The notes: a model not told the origin generated them from the sequence alone. A DNA stretch of 64,000 bases from Fibrobacter succinogenes (GCA_902800815.1 CADCGB010000008.1:1-64000); one strand, 5' to 3'. Positions 8,501 to 17,360 are shown, counted from the first letter of the stretch. Program-made: numbers and translations.

Positions 8501-11500
8501 TGATAATAATACGAGCGATTAATAGATAGTCCGGATTTCCTGGCAATAGCAGACACTACGCTATCCATGACAAGCATACTATCGGCATCCAGCTCCGTGC
8601 TCCATTTCAAATACTCTTCACCACCTTCATATTCACGCATTGCATTCAGGATTGTTCCTGAACTAGCAAAGTAGTTCTTCGCAGTTTCGAATTTTGCCGC
8701 ATCAGTACAGTATTCTGCCAAATTTCCATAATAGCAATCTTCAATATTCTGGGACCCCGTCGTATGCATCCACAAATCGGCCTTCCATTTTTTCAACGCA
8801 AAACCGGGTTCCGGTTCTACACTGTACTTGGACGCCATCGGGACAAACTGAGTAGTAGAATATCCGCCGGCAGTCGCCGTGTCCGCCACAGTCAATTGTC
8901 CATCCTTGTAGCCGTATCCCGTGAATTCAAGATATTGATAACCACCAACACCGAGGCTCAATGTCGGAGCCGCGCTGTTACCAAACTGCGAAGGTTCATA
9001 CACCAAGTGAATCGTATCGCTGTATTGTGGCCCATAATCAGTGACAAAATCGTCTATCAACTCGGCAAAGGATCCCAAGCCACCAAGTTCGCCATTAAGG
9101 ACAACCGGCTCGCACGATTCACCAGCCCTACAGTTCACAAAATAGCCAGACATATAGTATTCCTGTTTTGCGCCACCACTCGTCACATACACCGGCGGGA
9201 TAACCGAATGCTCGTTATACCGATTCACCTGCGTCATCTTAGGCCACAGATAAACCGGGTACAGCAAGGTTGCATCCAGACTTACATAGTTGCCCGTATC
9301 TTCATTATCAACAACCTCCCTCACCTCATAAACAACATAGAACGAGGAATTCTCCTCCGCCATGAGGCTCTGATCACTTCCAAAAACATGTGTTTCTAAA
9401 TCCATTTTTTCACTTTCTAAAAGCACTCCGTAATCGACGCTCAGCGCACGGGCACGCTTCAAGAAGTTTTCGCTTACGCGCTTGTTCTTTTCCGTGTATG
9501 TCACAAGGTTGTATGACATTGTTTCGTTACCACCCGTCGAGTCGAGAATCCCTTCCAAGGACTTCTTGTCTTCATCAGTCAACCTGGCATAGATTTCATC
9601 AATGTTAACTGTCACCTGGTACACAGTGCGGTCGTAAGCATTGGAACAAACTTTCAGCATGGAATCGGCATCGTTTTCCCAATAGGCAAAGGCACGGCTA
9701 TAATCCAGCGCGGTGTCTAGTCCATCATAATCGCGATAATTTCCTTTCTGCCCCAATGCATACGTCAAAAGGCGCGATTTCATCATGGAATCATCAAGGA
9801 CTCCATTATAAATATATTCCTCGCCAACTTTAATCGCACCATCACCAGTCAAATTCAATGTTCCCGTTGGTTCCAAAAGAACATCCCCAGCCTCAATTGC
9901 ATTACGGTAATTGAACCTCACATTATAATGATAGCCCTCAAGATATTGTTCTTCCTTATCCCAATTTTCCACCAAGGTATATGTCGAATCACCCGTACTC
10001 GCATCAATTACAAGTTTCCACATGGATCCTGCAACCGATTTTACATTCCCATCCCCATCACCATAGTGGACGTTTGCATACAGTTTCAAGTTAGAGGCAC
10101 CGTTTGCCAGAACAGCCTTACCCACAGCGTAGCCCACACTTGGCGTTTTCGCAAGAATATTTCCCGAGTTCACATTATCATAAACATACACTTGTGTAGA
10201 ATACAATTCACCAACTAATCCACCTACAGCACTTGAATCCGTAAAATCATCTGCCGCAATATTGATATTACCATCTACCCTGACTCTTCGAATCAGGTTC
10301 TGATTAGTCGAAGAACGGATTTCCCCCGCAACACCGCCTGCATAAAGGTGTATTACGTTTTCCGAAGACACCTTGATAAGATCTTTTCCATCGATGGCCT
10401 TAATCGTTGTCGATATGGAATGCAAGCATGCCCTTGTCCCCCCCGATCCATTTTGGCCTTCTAAATAGCCAGCAACACCACCCGCATAGATTTCTTCCGT
10501 AGACGCGGCCTCCATAGAAACCCGAACATCATCCTCTCTTGTCTCTATACCCTGGAAATTACCACTTTGACCACTTGTCACCAACGCATATCCAAGCAGG
10601 CCACCCATCGCCGTCTTGACATTTTCCGTTCCCGCGCTGGCAATGGAAGCCTTGACGCTATTCTGTTGCAAATAGAGCGCACCTGCAGTTGCCATCTGCA
10701 CATTGCCGGCAACACCCCCAAGCCGCTGAATCTGACTACCCACAGCCACAAGCCGAGCATCTATGGTTTCTTGTGCCACAAGCACACTATTCGCACCCGT
10801 AATTTGCCCGAACTCGCCACCTGCGGCAACCGTACCTACACCAGAGCCCTTCGCAGCAATAACCGCATGAATCTTATTCAATGAATCCGTAACAGCGACA
10901 TTCTCAAACGACCCCATCCCGACTAGGCCACCCGCATAGGCGATATACCCCGTCGAATTTACGGAGATGTCGATTATATTGCCCAGGTTAAGCATTTCAA
11001 CAGACCGGCTCGCATCATACAGGAAATTTCCAACAAGGCCACCCGCTACAACAGTGGTTGCTCCATTCGGCATCACAAGCGTAACGGTATCGTTGCTGAA
11101 CACGATATTCGCATCTCTCATGGTAAATTGCCCCGCAAAGCCACCAGCAGCTACTGAATCCTCGCCCACAGCGTATACTTCTATATCGACAGAAATATTT
11201 GAAACAGAGCTAGCCATTTCTGCACTAGCAAAAATGGCTTCCCCGAACAGGCCACCGACATGCACACCTCGCAAGACGGCATCCACATGCACAGATGTTA
11301 TATCATCGTATGCAGTCTCGTAATTACCGACAAGTCCACCAGCAGTATGTGAAGCACTTATAACGGAATTAGCAACCGAGACATTGTTAAATGCAATTCC
11401 ATACGACTGTTCCGCAAGCACCGCCGCACGCGCACCATCACCCGTCGCCTTTACATAGGCCCCATCAAAATGGAGGTCGTTGAACTGAGCATTCTGAACG

Positions 11501-12048
11501 GCAACAATACTTTCACCAGTTCTTCCAAAGTTTTCAACCCCCTTGAAAAACGATTTATTCCCTTCACCGATATCACAATAGCCCTTGATTGTATTGCCAT
11601 TGCCATTTATCTTCAAGACATAGTCTACAGGAATAAGCACCGGGTCAAAAGTGTTCACGCATACCGTATCACCGTTAGAGACTTCGAAACCGCCCAAGTC
11701 TATAGAGGTTTCAAAATCAATGCTAACGCCAGTGCAGGAATTCGGATCCATTTCACAATTCTGAGCACTAGTCACAAGGCTACCAGTCAGTTGCGCAACA
11801 AGATCACTCCACGAATCAAAGATTTCTGAATCAGTATAGTTATGGGCAACAGCTTCGTCCACATCATCGAACTGACCTATTTTACAAATGTAAGGACCAC
11901 TTTGGAAATTAACAGGTTCATCCGGATCAGGTTCCGGAATATATTGGGAACAGCGAAATGCCACCGGTTTAATCGCGGCAAACGATTCGACCGTTGTGGC
12001 AAAGGCAAAAAATGCCACCAATACTAAAGAACTCGAGTTCAACTTCAT
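5584..12048 (-). CDS. giant secreted surface protein with GLUG and InlB-type repeats and C-terminal sorting end (2154 aa)
   Basis: ATG 12048 has GCGAGG seven bases upstream and opens a signal peptide (hydrophobic residues about 8-25, ending SFA). From about residue 240 to 615 there are repeated GGLVGN/GGLFGE/AGGVAG motifs, the pattern of GLUG-motif adhesins. About 1195-1515 holds InlB/Listeria-Bacteroides-type repeats (FDVNAGD, FDLNTN, LYGTW, LYAVW). The last 80 residues (2075-2154) have a beta-sandwich look and end in GIYMLRVRAGSQMRAGRILVK-like sequence, typical of type IX secretion sorting domains. Likely a cell-surface adhesin or matrix protein. The specific ligand is unknown. It is divergent from the barrel gene at 12242 with 193 bases between them; no clear operator is seen there. 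Confidence 0.8.
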   Translation of the reverse strand: MKLNSSSLVLVAFFAFATTVESFAAIKPVAFRCSQYIPEPDPDEPVNFQSGPYICKIGQFDDVDEAVAHNYTDSEIFDSWSDLVAQLTGSLVTSAQNCEMDPNSCTGVSIDFETSIDLGGFEVSNGDTVCVNTFDPVLIPVDYVLKINGNGNTIKGYCDIGEGNKSFFKGVENFGRTGESIVAVQNAQFNDLHFDGAYVKATGDGARAAVLAEQSYGIAFNNVSVANSVISASHTAGGLVGNYETAYDDITSVHVDAVLRGVHVGGLFGEAIFASAEMASSVSNISVDIEVYAVGEDSVAAGGFAGQFTMRDANIVFSNDTVTLVMPNGATTVVAGGLVGNFLYDASRSVEMLNLGNIIDISVNSTGYIAYAGGLVGMGSFENVAVTDSLNKIHAVIAAKGSGVGTVAAGGEFGQITGANSVLVAQETIDARLVAVGSQIQRLGGVAGNVQMATAGALYLQQNSVKASIASAGTENVKTAMGGLLGYALVTSGQSGNFQGIETREDDVRVSMEAASTEEIYAGGVAGYLEGQNGSGGTRACLHSISTTIKAIDGKDLIKVSSENVIHLYAGGVAGEIRSSTNQNLIRRVRVDGNINIAADDFTDSSAVGGLVGELYSTQVYVYDNVNSGNILAKTPSVGYAVGKAVLANGASNLKLYANVHYGDGDGNVKSVAGSMWKLVIDASTGDSTYTLVENWDKEEQYLEGYHYNVRFNYRNAIEAGDVLLEPTGTLNLTGDGAIKVGEEYIYNGVLDDSMMKSRLLTYALGQKGNYRDYDGLDTALDYSRAFAYWENDADSMLKVCSNAYDRTVYQVTVNIDEIYARLTDEDKKSLEGILDSTGGNETMSYNLVTYTEKNKRVSENFLKRARALSVDYGVLLESEKMDLETHVFGSDQSLMAEENSSFYVVYEVREVVDNEDTGNYVSLDATLLYPVYLWPKMTQVNRYNEHSVIPPVYVTSGGAKQEYYMSGYFVNCRAGESCEPVVLNGELGGLGSFAELIDDFVTDYGPQYSDTIHLVYEPSQFGNSAAPTLSLGVGGYQYLEFTGYGYKDGQLTVADTATAGGYSTTQFVPMASKYSVEPEPGFALKKWKADLWMHTTGSQNIEDCYYGNLAEYCTDAAKFETAKNYFASSGTILNAMREYEGGEEYLKWSTELDADSMLVMDSVVSAIARKSGLSINRSYYYHLHVEPELETISYAIHFDVNAGDLPVFVAGYTDTLAFYSRESSSLLDLYTTDTTKCFGGWSANAEEPLYSSRELDGDLIKTVTPVDDMFSLYGTWHDALAGGKVDEVMNECPDVQTTELALHYLGAAGSEGGEVYLWQRVVNPDDTLTFRHDFKDSTMDVPINHDAMFRFHVGAAAKPGYTLSQAMLVRSEPFMQQDQPIEESVPDAPENVADTIWLDIPNGGDMIEVSYDWRGYALYATFETYIAVTFDLNTNQDEVFYDPRFVLGDSLVVINNDDQVELPSRVYTVNSCMDGWSVESDAEKGEFHVMTYNDKLYREVYDTKKLYAVWRNAQDCVDSLGYVRVSAKAENGNLEIVEEGEEENRVHRFGADGSLILPAWSDGIFVNATPDDGYELDHIALVQSGDTVRVENGGWLDVQEDEIKLIAYFVEIGDSIADSIEVAEPEFRTSGNAVRFRFVSEDFVRGFEPWVYVTLENDDGEKQADTLYCKMDGCDVVWEKFPLRAGYYLFTASARVLDGLDTVLLERDFEVDAAISIAGEDTWQMISLASVNLDEVSWDGDEKFYWWAEDRNYGKYWQYQELTKGQVPDPERGYWYSSIEGRPLVLKDEFFYEENVTWNLENVNSGWNLVANPFGWYLDIGAPEPIDEDRFMEEMHNRGEDLDEEYLEEEWNNMQPSVEFWRWDAEAGAPEPCYGTFTLKPYEAVWVKLNDSVPMTWELNTYPSFDETVDIHGEKHLNKSLNRRLAKESGKNGWSLRLALSDGKGKKDSWNTLGVGKFVRTSEEPPAGMGDRVNLSIVEGGKRLAKSVKVETAAAAYEWNVELSATSARNGFLEISGIADLEARGFAVYVEVDGNTTRMQDGVPLKVALTPASKSARVYVSGTPKVALSKSLEDLRAVQAGAMLQVGFVAGEGLAGSAVRVDVLDLKGNVVRSAGAQALNGTNQVSLDAPKPGIYMLRVRAGSQMRAGRILVK

Positions 12049-12241
12049 AGATGCCTCGCTTTTTTTAATAAGATAAATAAAAAAAATGCCTTTTGGGTAA
12101 AGTTCTTTTATCACTGTGCCCGAATTCACACTACAAGCCCCAAATAATGTATTTACGCTCACATTTTGGCGAACGGGCAGGCAAAGCCTCCCCATTTTTT
12201 CTAAATTTTCGGCGGTTTTGAACCATTTCCAAGGAGTCAGG

Positions 12242-13072
12242 ATGTTCAAGAAGATTATTCTCGCGCTTGCCGTACTCGCATGCGCCAGCTTTGCCACCTG
12301 GGACTACTATCCCATCCCGGATTCAACCCACGGAAGCGCCGAAGCAGGGCTTTACTACGACAAGGACCACAAGTGGTCCCAGGCAGGCCTCAAGATGGGC
12401 GCCCGTTTTACCATGATCAAGCACCTCGAAATCGCGCTGACCGAATGGGGCTACCAGTTCTGGAATGAGACCGACTGTTCGAACTGCGTAAATGGTGGTG
12501 ATGGCGTCCGCGACCTCACAATCGGCGCGCGCTACGAAGTTGCCCCGATGGTTACGGCATTCCTTGACTTGAACCTCCCCGTAGGCGACGACGAAGACGA
12601 TGGAGAAGGTTCGAATCCACCTTCTAGCGGTGAGACCTCCCTCTACTTTGGTGCCCAGTTCTCGGCCCCGACAAAACTGGCCGGTTTCAAGTTCGGCACC
12701 GAAGCAGGCTTCCTCTGGGGTTTCGAGCATGACAACCACGAACGCGGGCTCGACATCCACATTGGTGCCGAAATGGGTTACACCATCCCGAACGTCGGGC
12801 TGACCCCCTATATCGGCATGCTCCTCAAGTACCGCCTCACCGAAAGCGTCCGGTACGACAACAACGACAAGGAATACGGATACGCAGACCGCAGGTCCCG
12901 CCAGTACAATCTCTGGTTGGGCATTGCTTACGACATTACCCCGCTAATCACCGTGAAGGCCCACTTCATATTCCGCAACGAGAAGTACAAGGGTGTATGG
13001 GATGACGGCAACCCGCACCACCACGGTGGTGACGCCGACGGCATCTACATGGCGGCAGTCTTCAATTTCTAG
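12242..13072 (+). CDS. outer-membrane beta-barrel protein (276 aa)
   Basis: ATG 12242 is preceded by AAGGAG at a good distance. The product starts MFKKII with a signal peptide ending near ASFA. The mature part alternates polar and hydrophobic residues in strand-like stretches with acidic loops (DDEDDGEG near residue 120, His-rich HHHGGD near 265) and ends in Phe (AAVFNF), the usual BAM-complex signal of outer-membrane barrels. The length fits a 10-12 stranded barrel. It shares the MFKKI signal-peptide style with the two downstream barrels but not an obvious full-length similarity. Transport or structural role unknown. A terminator follows at 13123, so it is likely monocistronic. Confidence 0.7.
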   Translation: MFKKIILALAVLACASFATWDYYPIPDSTHGSAEAGLYYDKDHKWSQAGLKMGARFTMIKHLEIALTEWGYQFWNETDCSNCVNGGDGVRDLTIGARYEVAPMVTAFLDLNLPVGDDEDDGEGSNPPSSGETSLYFGAQFSAPTKLAGFKFGTEAGFLWGFEHDNHERGLDIHIGAEMGYTIPNVGLTPYIGMLLKYRLTESVRYDNNDKEYGYADRRSRQYNLWLGIAYDITPLITVKAHFIFRNEKYKGVWDDGNPHHHGGDADGIYMAAVFNF

Positions 13073-13122
13073 CCTTTTTCGCACAATATAACAGCGAACT
13101 ACGAATTATTTAGAAAGTATTA

Positions 13123-13156
13123 GGACGACGCGGGTAAAATCCGCGCCGTTTTTTAT
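13123..13156 (+). terminator. terminator after the barrel gene
   Basis: ACGACGCGG pairs with CCGCGCCGT (nine pairs, one mismatch) around a seven-base loop and is followed by six T. It stands about 50 bases after the stop at 13072. Confidence 0.75.
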
Positions 13157-13220
13157 TTTTTTCAGATAAAGCCGCCATTTTTGTGTTATATTTCTAGAAA
13201 ACCTAAACATGGGAGTAATC

Positions 13221-13814
13221 ATGTTCAAAAAAATCATTCTGGCCGCAGTGCTCGCGGCGACGGCGTCCTTCGCCCAGGTCAACTTCGGTGCCCACCTGGG
13301 TCTCGGCTTAAGCACCCTCTGGGGCGACGAGGTTTACTCCGAGGACTTTGGCTCCGGCTTTAGTTTCCAGCTGGGTGGTGCAGCCAAGATTACCCTCCCG
13401 GCGATGCCCATTACGCTCGCCCCGGAAATCTTGGTCGACATGCGCAATGCCAGTCAGGATTACAACGGTCACGAATTCGCCATTAGCGAATGGGCCATCG
13501 ACATCCCGGTTCTCGTCCGCATCTCCGCCATGCCCATCCTCTTTATCGAGGCCGGTCCGCAGCTTTCGATCAACGCGAGCACGTCCTCTGACGAGATCCT
13601 GAACGTTTCTATCGAAGACGTCTGGGATTTCAATGCCGTTGAATTCAACGTCGTTGTTGGCGCAGGCACAACCGCCGTCCCGTTCGTGGACATTGACTTC
13701 CGCGTGGTCGTGGGCCTCACCAACTGGATTTCCGAAAGCAAGATCATCAAGGGTGAAGACGCTCCGGAACTCTCCAACCTGCAGTTCCTCCTCGGCGCCA
13801 CTTACTGGTTCTAG
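13221..13814 (+). CDS. outer-membrane beta-barrel protein, paralogue A (197 aa)
   Basis: The start ATG 13221 is chosen over 13209 because GGGAG lies five bases before it. A signal peptide ending ASFAQ precedes a small barrel of about 180 residues (PF13568/OMP beta-barrel type) ending in TYWF. A TATATT -10-like box is at 13187-13192, giving a short leader. The gene is strongly similar to the next one: both have VNFGAHLG/INFGVHAG, ITLAPEILVDMRN/ITVAPEVLIDMRN, VLVR, and PFVDIDFRV blocks in the same order. The two are tandem duplicates, each with its own promoter-like box and terminator. Function unknown beyond outer-membrane localisation. Confidence 0.75.
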   Translation: MFKKIILAAVLAATASFAQVNFGAHLGLGLSTLWGDEVYSEDFGSGFSFQLGGAAKITLPAMPITLAPEILVDMRNASQDYNGHEFAISEWAIDIPVLVRISAMPILFIEAGPQLSINASTSSDEILNVSIEDVWDFNAVEFNVVVGAGTTAVPFVDIDFRVVVGLTNWISESKIIKGEDAPELSNLQFLLGATYWF

Positions 13815-13838
13815 CCCCTTTCCACACCCCTTATTGGC

Positions 13839-13868
13839 ATCCCCGGCTTGTCCGGGGATCTTTTTTTG
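13839..13868 (+). terminator. terminator after paralogue A
   Basis: ATCCCCGG, loop cttgt, CCGGGGAT, then c and seven T. A textbook intrinsic terminator 25 bases after the stop codon. Confidence 0.9.
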
Positions 13869-13965
13869 CCAAATTTCACATATTTTTTCCTCAAAGTGCT
13901 TTTTTGTGATAAAGTTACCCTTTTTATATTATATTTTCGTAAAACCATTTAACAAAGGACGAAAC

Positions 13966-14553
13966 ATGTTCAAAAAGATCCTCCTCGCAGCCTTTATCGC
14001 TGCAACAGCGTCTTTCGCGCAAATCAACTTCGGTGTTCACGCCGGCATCGACATGAACACCCAATGGGGCGACGACGTCAAAGACGATGCTGCCACTGGA
14101 ATCGGCTTCAACGCCGGTGTCGGCATGAAGATTTCCCTTCCGCTCCTCCCCATCACGGTCGCTCCGGAAGTGTTGATCGACATGCGTAACCTCGACATTG
14201 CCAAGAACCTCACCTGGACCGAATGGGCATTGGATATCCCGGTTCTCGTCCGCTTCTCCCTGCTCCCGGTCCTCTACCTGGAAGCTGGTCCGGAACTCGC
14301 CCTCAACCTGAGCGTTTCTGTCGAAGATGACGACGGCAACGAACAGGAATATGACGACGACGCATTTAACACGATGGAATTTGACGTCGTGTTCGGCGTG
14401 GGCACGGGCATTGTTCCGTTCGTGGATATCGACTTCCGCGTGATTCTCGGCCTCACCAAGATTTATGCCGACTATGAAATCGGTAATTTGACCGTCAAGG
14501 CACTGGACGTATCCAACATGCAGTTCGCCCTCGGCGCCACCTACTGGTTCTAG
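13966..14553 (+). CDS. outer-membrane beta-barrel protein, paralogue B (195 aa)
   Basis: ATG 13966 follows AAGGAC and a TATATT box at 13925-13930. The signal peptide ends ASFAQ and the mature barrel ends in TYWF. It matches paralogue A block for block and differs mainly in a more acidic loop (EDDDGNEQEYDDD, about residues 117-129). The same closing pattern (VFGVGTGIVPFVDIDFRVILG) also appears in the C-terminal barrel of the large PEGA protein at 54909-56879, so this barrel type is a reused module in the genome. Monocistronic, with a strong terminator 30 bases downstream. Confidence 0.75.
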   Translation: MFKKILLAAFIAATASFAQINFGVHAGIDMNTQWGDDVKDDAATGIGFNAGVGMKISLPLLPITVAPEVLIDMRNLDIAKNLTWTEWALDIPVLVRFSLLPVLYLEAGPELALNLSVSVEDDDGNEQEYDDDAFNTMEFDVVFGVGTGIVPFVDIDFRVILGLTKIYADYEIGNLTVKALDVSNMQFALGATYWF

Positions 14554-14584
14554 TCGAATCTGCTAGCGTATAGCATTTAAAAAA

Positions 14585-14613
14585 GACGTGCAGCAATGCA
14601 CGTCTCTCTTTTT
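14585..14613 (+). terminator. terminator between convergent genes
   Basis: GACGTGCA, loop gcaa, TGCACGTC, then tctcttttt. Eight perfect pairs. It ends the barrel gene on the plus strand; the convergent gene at 14632 on the minus strand may also use it, with an A-run (six A at 14579-14584) on the other side. Confidence 0.85.
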
Positions 14614-14631
14614 ATTTATACAAAACAGGGG

Positions 14632-16434
14632 TCATCTCACGTCATACACCGGGACCGGCAAACTTTCACCAGTCTTCATCGCGGCATCGAGCTTCTTGGA
14701 CTTTTCCGGGTCCAGCCACCAGTAAACCGGGATGGCGTCTTCGCGGTTGAAATGGTCCAGCACGCCCGCCGGAGTGCCATAGCGGTTCCAGTAGAGAATG
14801 CGGTGGTGGTCGCACTGCCACATAAGCACGTAGGGCACGATTTCGGCAAGGCGGTTATCGAGCGCCTTCAGGATTTCGTTTCGCTTCGCGAGATCAAATT
14901 CCGTCTTCTGCAGGTCAATGAGGCTATCCACCACCTTGTCCTGCACGCCGGCGAGGTTGTTCGTGCCCTTATCCATCGCGGTCTTTGAATGCCAGCTGGC
15001 TTCCGGATCGCGGAGGCGGCCTGCACCCCAGTTCACCCAGTAAAGGTCGAAGTCGGCATCATCGAGACGCTTGCGCAGCGTGCTCTGGCTCATCTGCTCG
15101 ATGGTCGCCACCACGCCCACCTTCTTCAAGTCTTCCTGGAACAGCGTAAGGTGGCGCAGGTCTTCCTGGCTCGTAATGAAGTTAATCGCAAACGGCTTGC
15201 CATCCTTCTCGAGAACGCCCTGGGCATTCACCTTGTAACCCGCCTCCGCAAACAGCGCGCGGGCACTATCCGGGTTGAACGTGTAGAGCGGCGCCGTCGG
15301 GTTCTGGTTGCCTTGCCACAAGTCGGGGTAGTAGCTGTTCAGCAAGAAATACTGGCCAAACATGTACTTCTCGTTCATCGCCTCGCGGTTCAGGAGCATC
15401 GAAAGAGCGCGGCGGACACGCACGTCCTGGAACTGCGGCTTGCGCAGGTTGATGGCCATGCCCTGGAATCCGATGGGTTCCTTGTTGAAGATACGCTGCT
15501 TTACGGCCCACCCCTTCTTGACGGCGTCGAAGTCGGTCTGCTTCATCCAGATGCTGCTGGTGTAGATGGCATAGGCGTTGAAGTCCTGTTTCTTGAAGGC
15601 CTCGAGCGCCTTCGTCTGGTCGTTCATGAAGCGGTAGCGGATTTTCTGGAAGTTGTACTTGCCGCGGTTCCAGTTCTTGCGGAAACCCCACCAGTCGGCG
15701 CGGCGTTCCAGTTCCACATAGCGGTCCTCGCGGAAGGTCTTGATCTTGTACGGGCCCGAGACGACCGGGAACTCGTAGCGGATCTGGTTGAAGTCCTTGC
15801 CCGCCCAGGCGTGCTTGGGGAACGCGAGCATGCCCGCGGCTTCCCAGAAGTTACCCCAGTGCGACTCCTTCGCGGTCATCTTCACCGTGAGGCTGTCGAC
15901 CACCTCCGGGCGGTCGAAACGGCTAAGCCCGACCTTGAAAATCGGCGTGAGGTTCTTCTCGTCCATGATGACGTCGTAGTAGTACTGCACGTCCTCGGCG
16001 GTGACGGGCTTGCCGTCGCTCCACCGAGCCCGCGCATCTACGTGGAAGGTGAACATCTTGCCGTCTTCGCTAACACTCCAACTATCGGCGAGGATACCCA
16101 CTTCGCGGTCCTCGGTGGAGTGCAGACTCACGAGCGGCTCGAACATCATGCCCATGAGCTCGGCGGAGAAGCTGTTGTAGTCTTCCCACATGTTAAACGA
16201 CTTCGGCATCGCGGAGCCCCAGAGGGTAATCGTGCCGCAGGGGCGGGCATCCTTCGAAGCCACCGGGTCAAACTCGCCCGTGGCGGTAGAATCGACCGGC
16301 AGTTCCGGGCAGTTCAGGTCAGCGGACTTCGCAGACTTTGCGCCCTTGGAACCCTGCTCGTTGCAGGCGGTAAGGGCCATCGCCGACACCATCAGGGATG
16401 CCAGTGCCATGCCATAAAACTTCATATTCTTCAT
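14632..16434 (-). CDS. family 5 extracellular solute-binding lipoprotein (OppA/YejA type, 600 aa)
   Basis: A lipobox (MALTAC, Cys at about residue 24) is followed by a long type II periplasmic binding protein of the SBP_bac_5 family. Diagnostic stretches are LAESWSVSEDGKMFTFHV-like sequence near residue 115, ARWSDGKPVTAEDV, SGPYK, VRRALSMLLNREAMNE and the C-terminal WQCDHHRILYWNRYG. The long spacing and the W-rich part near 230-260 (ERRADWWG) resemble YejA. Such proteins bind peptides or related compounds for an ABC importer, but no permease or ATPase gene is adjacent here. Two starts are possible: ATG 16434, and ATG 16425, which has GAGG at nine bases. Followed at the 5' side by rnc, 34 bases away on the same strand. 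Confidence 0.85.
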   Translation of the reverse strand: MKNMKFYGMALASLMVSAMALTACNEQGSKGAKSAKSADLNCPELPVDSTATGEFDPVASKDARPCGTITLWGSAMPKSFNMWEDYNSFSAELMGMMFEPLVSLHSTEDREVGILADSWSVSEDGKMFTFHVDARARWSDGKPVTAEDVQYYYDVIMDEKNLTPIFKVGLSRFDRPEVVDSLTVKMTAKESHWGNFWEAAGMLAFPKHAWAGKDFNQIRYEFPVVSGPYKIKTFREDRYVELERRADWWGFRKNWNRGKYNFQKIRYRFMNDQTKALEAFKKQDFNAYAIYTSSIWMKQTDFDAVKKGWAVKQRIFNKEPIGFQGMAINLRKPQFQDVRVRRALSMLLNREAMNEKYMFGQYFLLNSYYPDLWQGNQNPTAPLYTFNPDSARALFAEAGYKVNAQGVLEKDGKPFAINFITSQEDLRHLTLFQEDLKKVGVVATIEQMSQSTLRKRLDDADFDLYWVNWGAGRLRDPEASWHSKTAMDKGTNNLAGVQDKVVDSLIDLQKTEFDLAKRNEILKALDNRLAEIVPYVLMWQCDHHRILYWNRYGTPAGVLDHFNREDAIPVYWWLDPEKSKKLDAAMKTGESLPVPVYDVR

Positions 16435-16468
16435 TCCTCATCCTCTCATTTTCGCGCCCAGGATGACC

Positions 16469-17287
16469 TTACGGTCTAAAGTACCTTTTGGGCTTGACGG
16501 GTTTCTCGCCAGACGGCTGCGGGGCGTTCTTCGCCTGTTCCGCCTCCTCGGCCCTGAGCATCTCGAGCGTCACGCGAGCAGCTTCCTGCTCCGCCTTCTT
16601 CTTGTTCGGGCCCGTCCCACGGCCATAGACCTTTCCGTTCACGTGAACCTCGGCGGTAAACACCTTCTCGTGCTCCGGCCCCGACTCGTCCACAATCTTG
16701 TACTCCGGCGAGGCGTGCATCGTGCTCCCCTGGGTGTATTCCAGCAGAGCGCTCTTGTGGTTCACAAAGTCGTCGGCGCTCATGATTTCCGCCACCCTCG
16801 GGAAGTGGAACCGGTTGAGTATTGCCCGGACCTCGTCGAGCCCGCCATCCAGGTACACCGCCCCGAGCACCGCCTCGTAGGCATCAGCAAGGATGCTCTC
16901 CTTGCCCCGACCGCCCATCTTGGCCTCGGACTTGCCTATCTTGACGTACTCGCCCAGGTCCCATTCCTTGGAAGACTGCGCGCAGGCATGCCCCGAGACG
17001 ATGGCGCTCTTGCGCTTAGAGAGTTCGCCCTCCGGGTCGTTCGGGAACATCTTGTACAGGTACTCGGTGGTGAGCATGTTCAGCACAGAATCGCCCAGGA
17101 ACTCGAGCCGTTCGTTGTTGCTCGTGTACGAGAGGTCCTTCCCCATCAGGTAGGACCGGTGCACCAGGGCGTGTGCCAGCAGTTCCGGTTCGCGGAACCG
17201 GTACCCGAGCTTCGCCTCAAGCCCGTCACCGGACTTCTGGCGAAACCAGAGTTTTAAGACTTTATGCAATAGGGTTTGATTTTCCAT
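16469..17287 (-). CDS. rnc: ribonuclease III
   Basis: RNase III cuts double-stranded RNA in rRNA precursors and structured mRNAs. The N-terminal catalytic domain holds the signature NERLEFLGDSVL (about residues 58-69) and the second acidic pair in DAYEAVLGA (about 135-145). The C-terminal dsRNA-binding domain (about 180-250) has the GxGxNKKKAEQEAA helix. Length (272 aa) is slightly above the usual 225-250 because of a Lys/Pro-rich tail. ATG 17287 is the only good start; the frame extends to a TTG inside the upstream hairpin. It follows acpP, as in many bacteria, though fabF, which normally lies between them, is absent. A terminator-like hairpin precedes it and may reduce its expression. Confidence 0.95.
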   Translation of the reverse strand: MENQTLLHKVLKLWFRQKSGDGLEAKLGYRFREPELLAHALVHRSYLMGKDLSYTSNNERLEFLGDSVLNMLTTEYLYKMFPNDPEGELSKRKSAIVSGHACAQSSKEWDLGEYVKIGKSEAKMGGRGKESILADAYEAVLGAVYLDGGLDEVRAILNRFHFPRVAEIMSADDFVNHKSALLEYTQGSTMHASPEYKIVDESGPEHEKVFTAEVHVNGKVYGRGTGPNKKKAEQEAARVTLEMLRAEEAEQAKNAPQPSGEKPVKPKRYFRP

Positions 17288-17295
17288 AAGCGGTA

Positions 17296-17329
17296 AAGAA
17301 AAAAAGGGCAACCCGTCAGGGGCCGCCCT
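17296..17329 (-). terminator. terminator-like hairpin between acpP and rnc
   Basis: GGGCGGC pairs with GTTGCCC (two wobbles) around a nine-base loop and is followed by TTTTTTTC on the minus strand. It ends the acpP transcript, perhaps with partial read-through into rnc, whose start is nine bases further on. Confidence 0.6.
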
Positions 17330-17360
17330 ATTTAGTCCTGTTTTCGAAGAACCCGGCTAA

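Noticed and set aside
14989..16479. Plus-strand ORF opposite the solute-binding protein
   Set aside because: The minus strand encodes a full SBP_bac_5 lipoprotein; the plus-strand product has no recognisable features.
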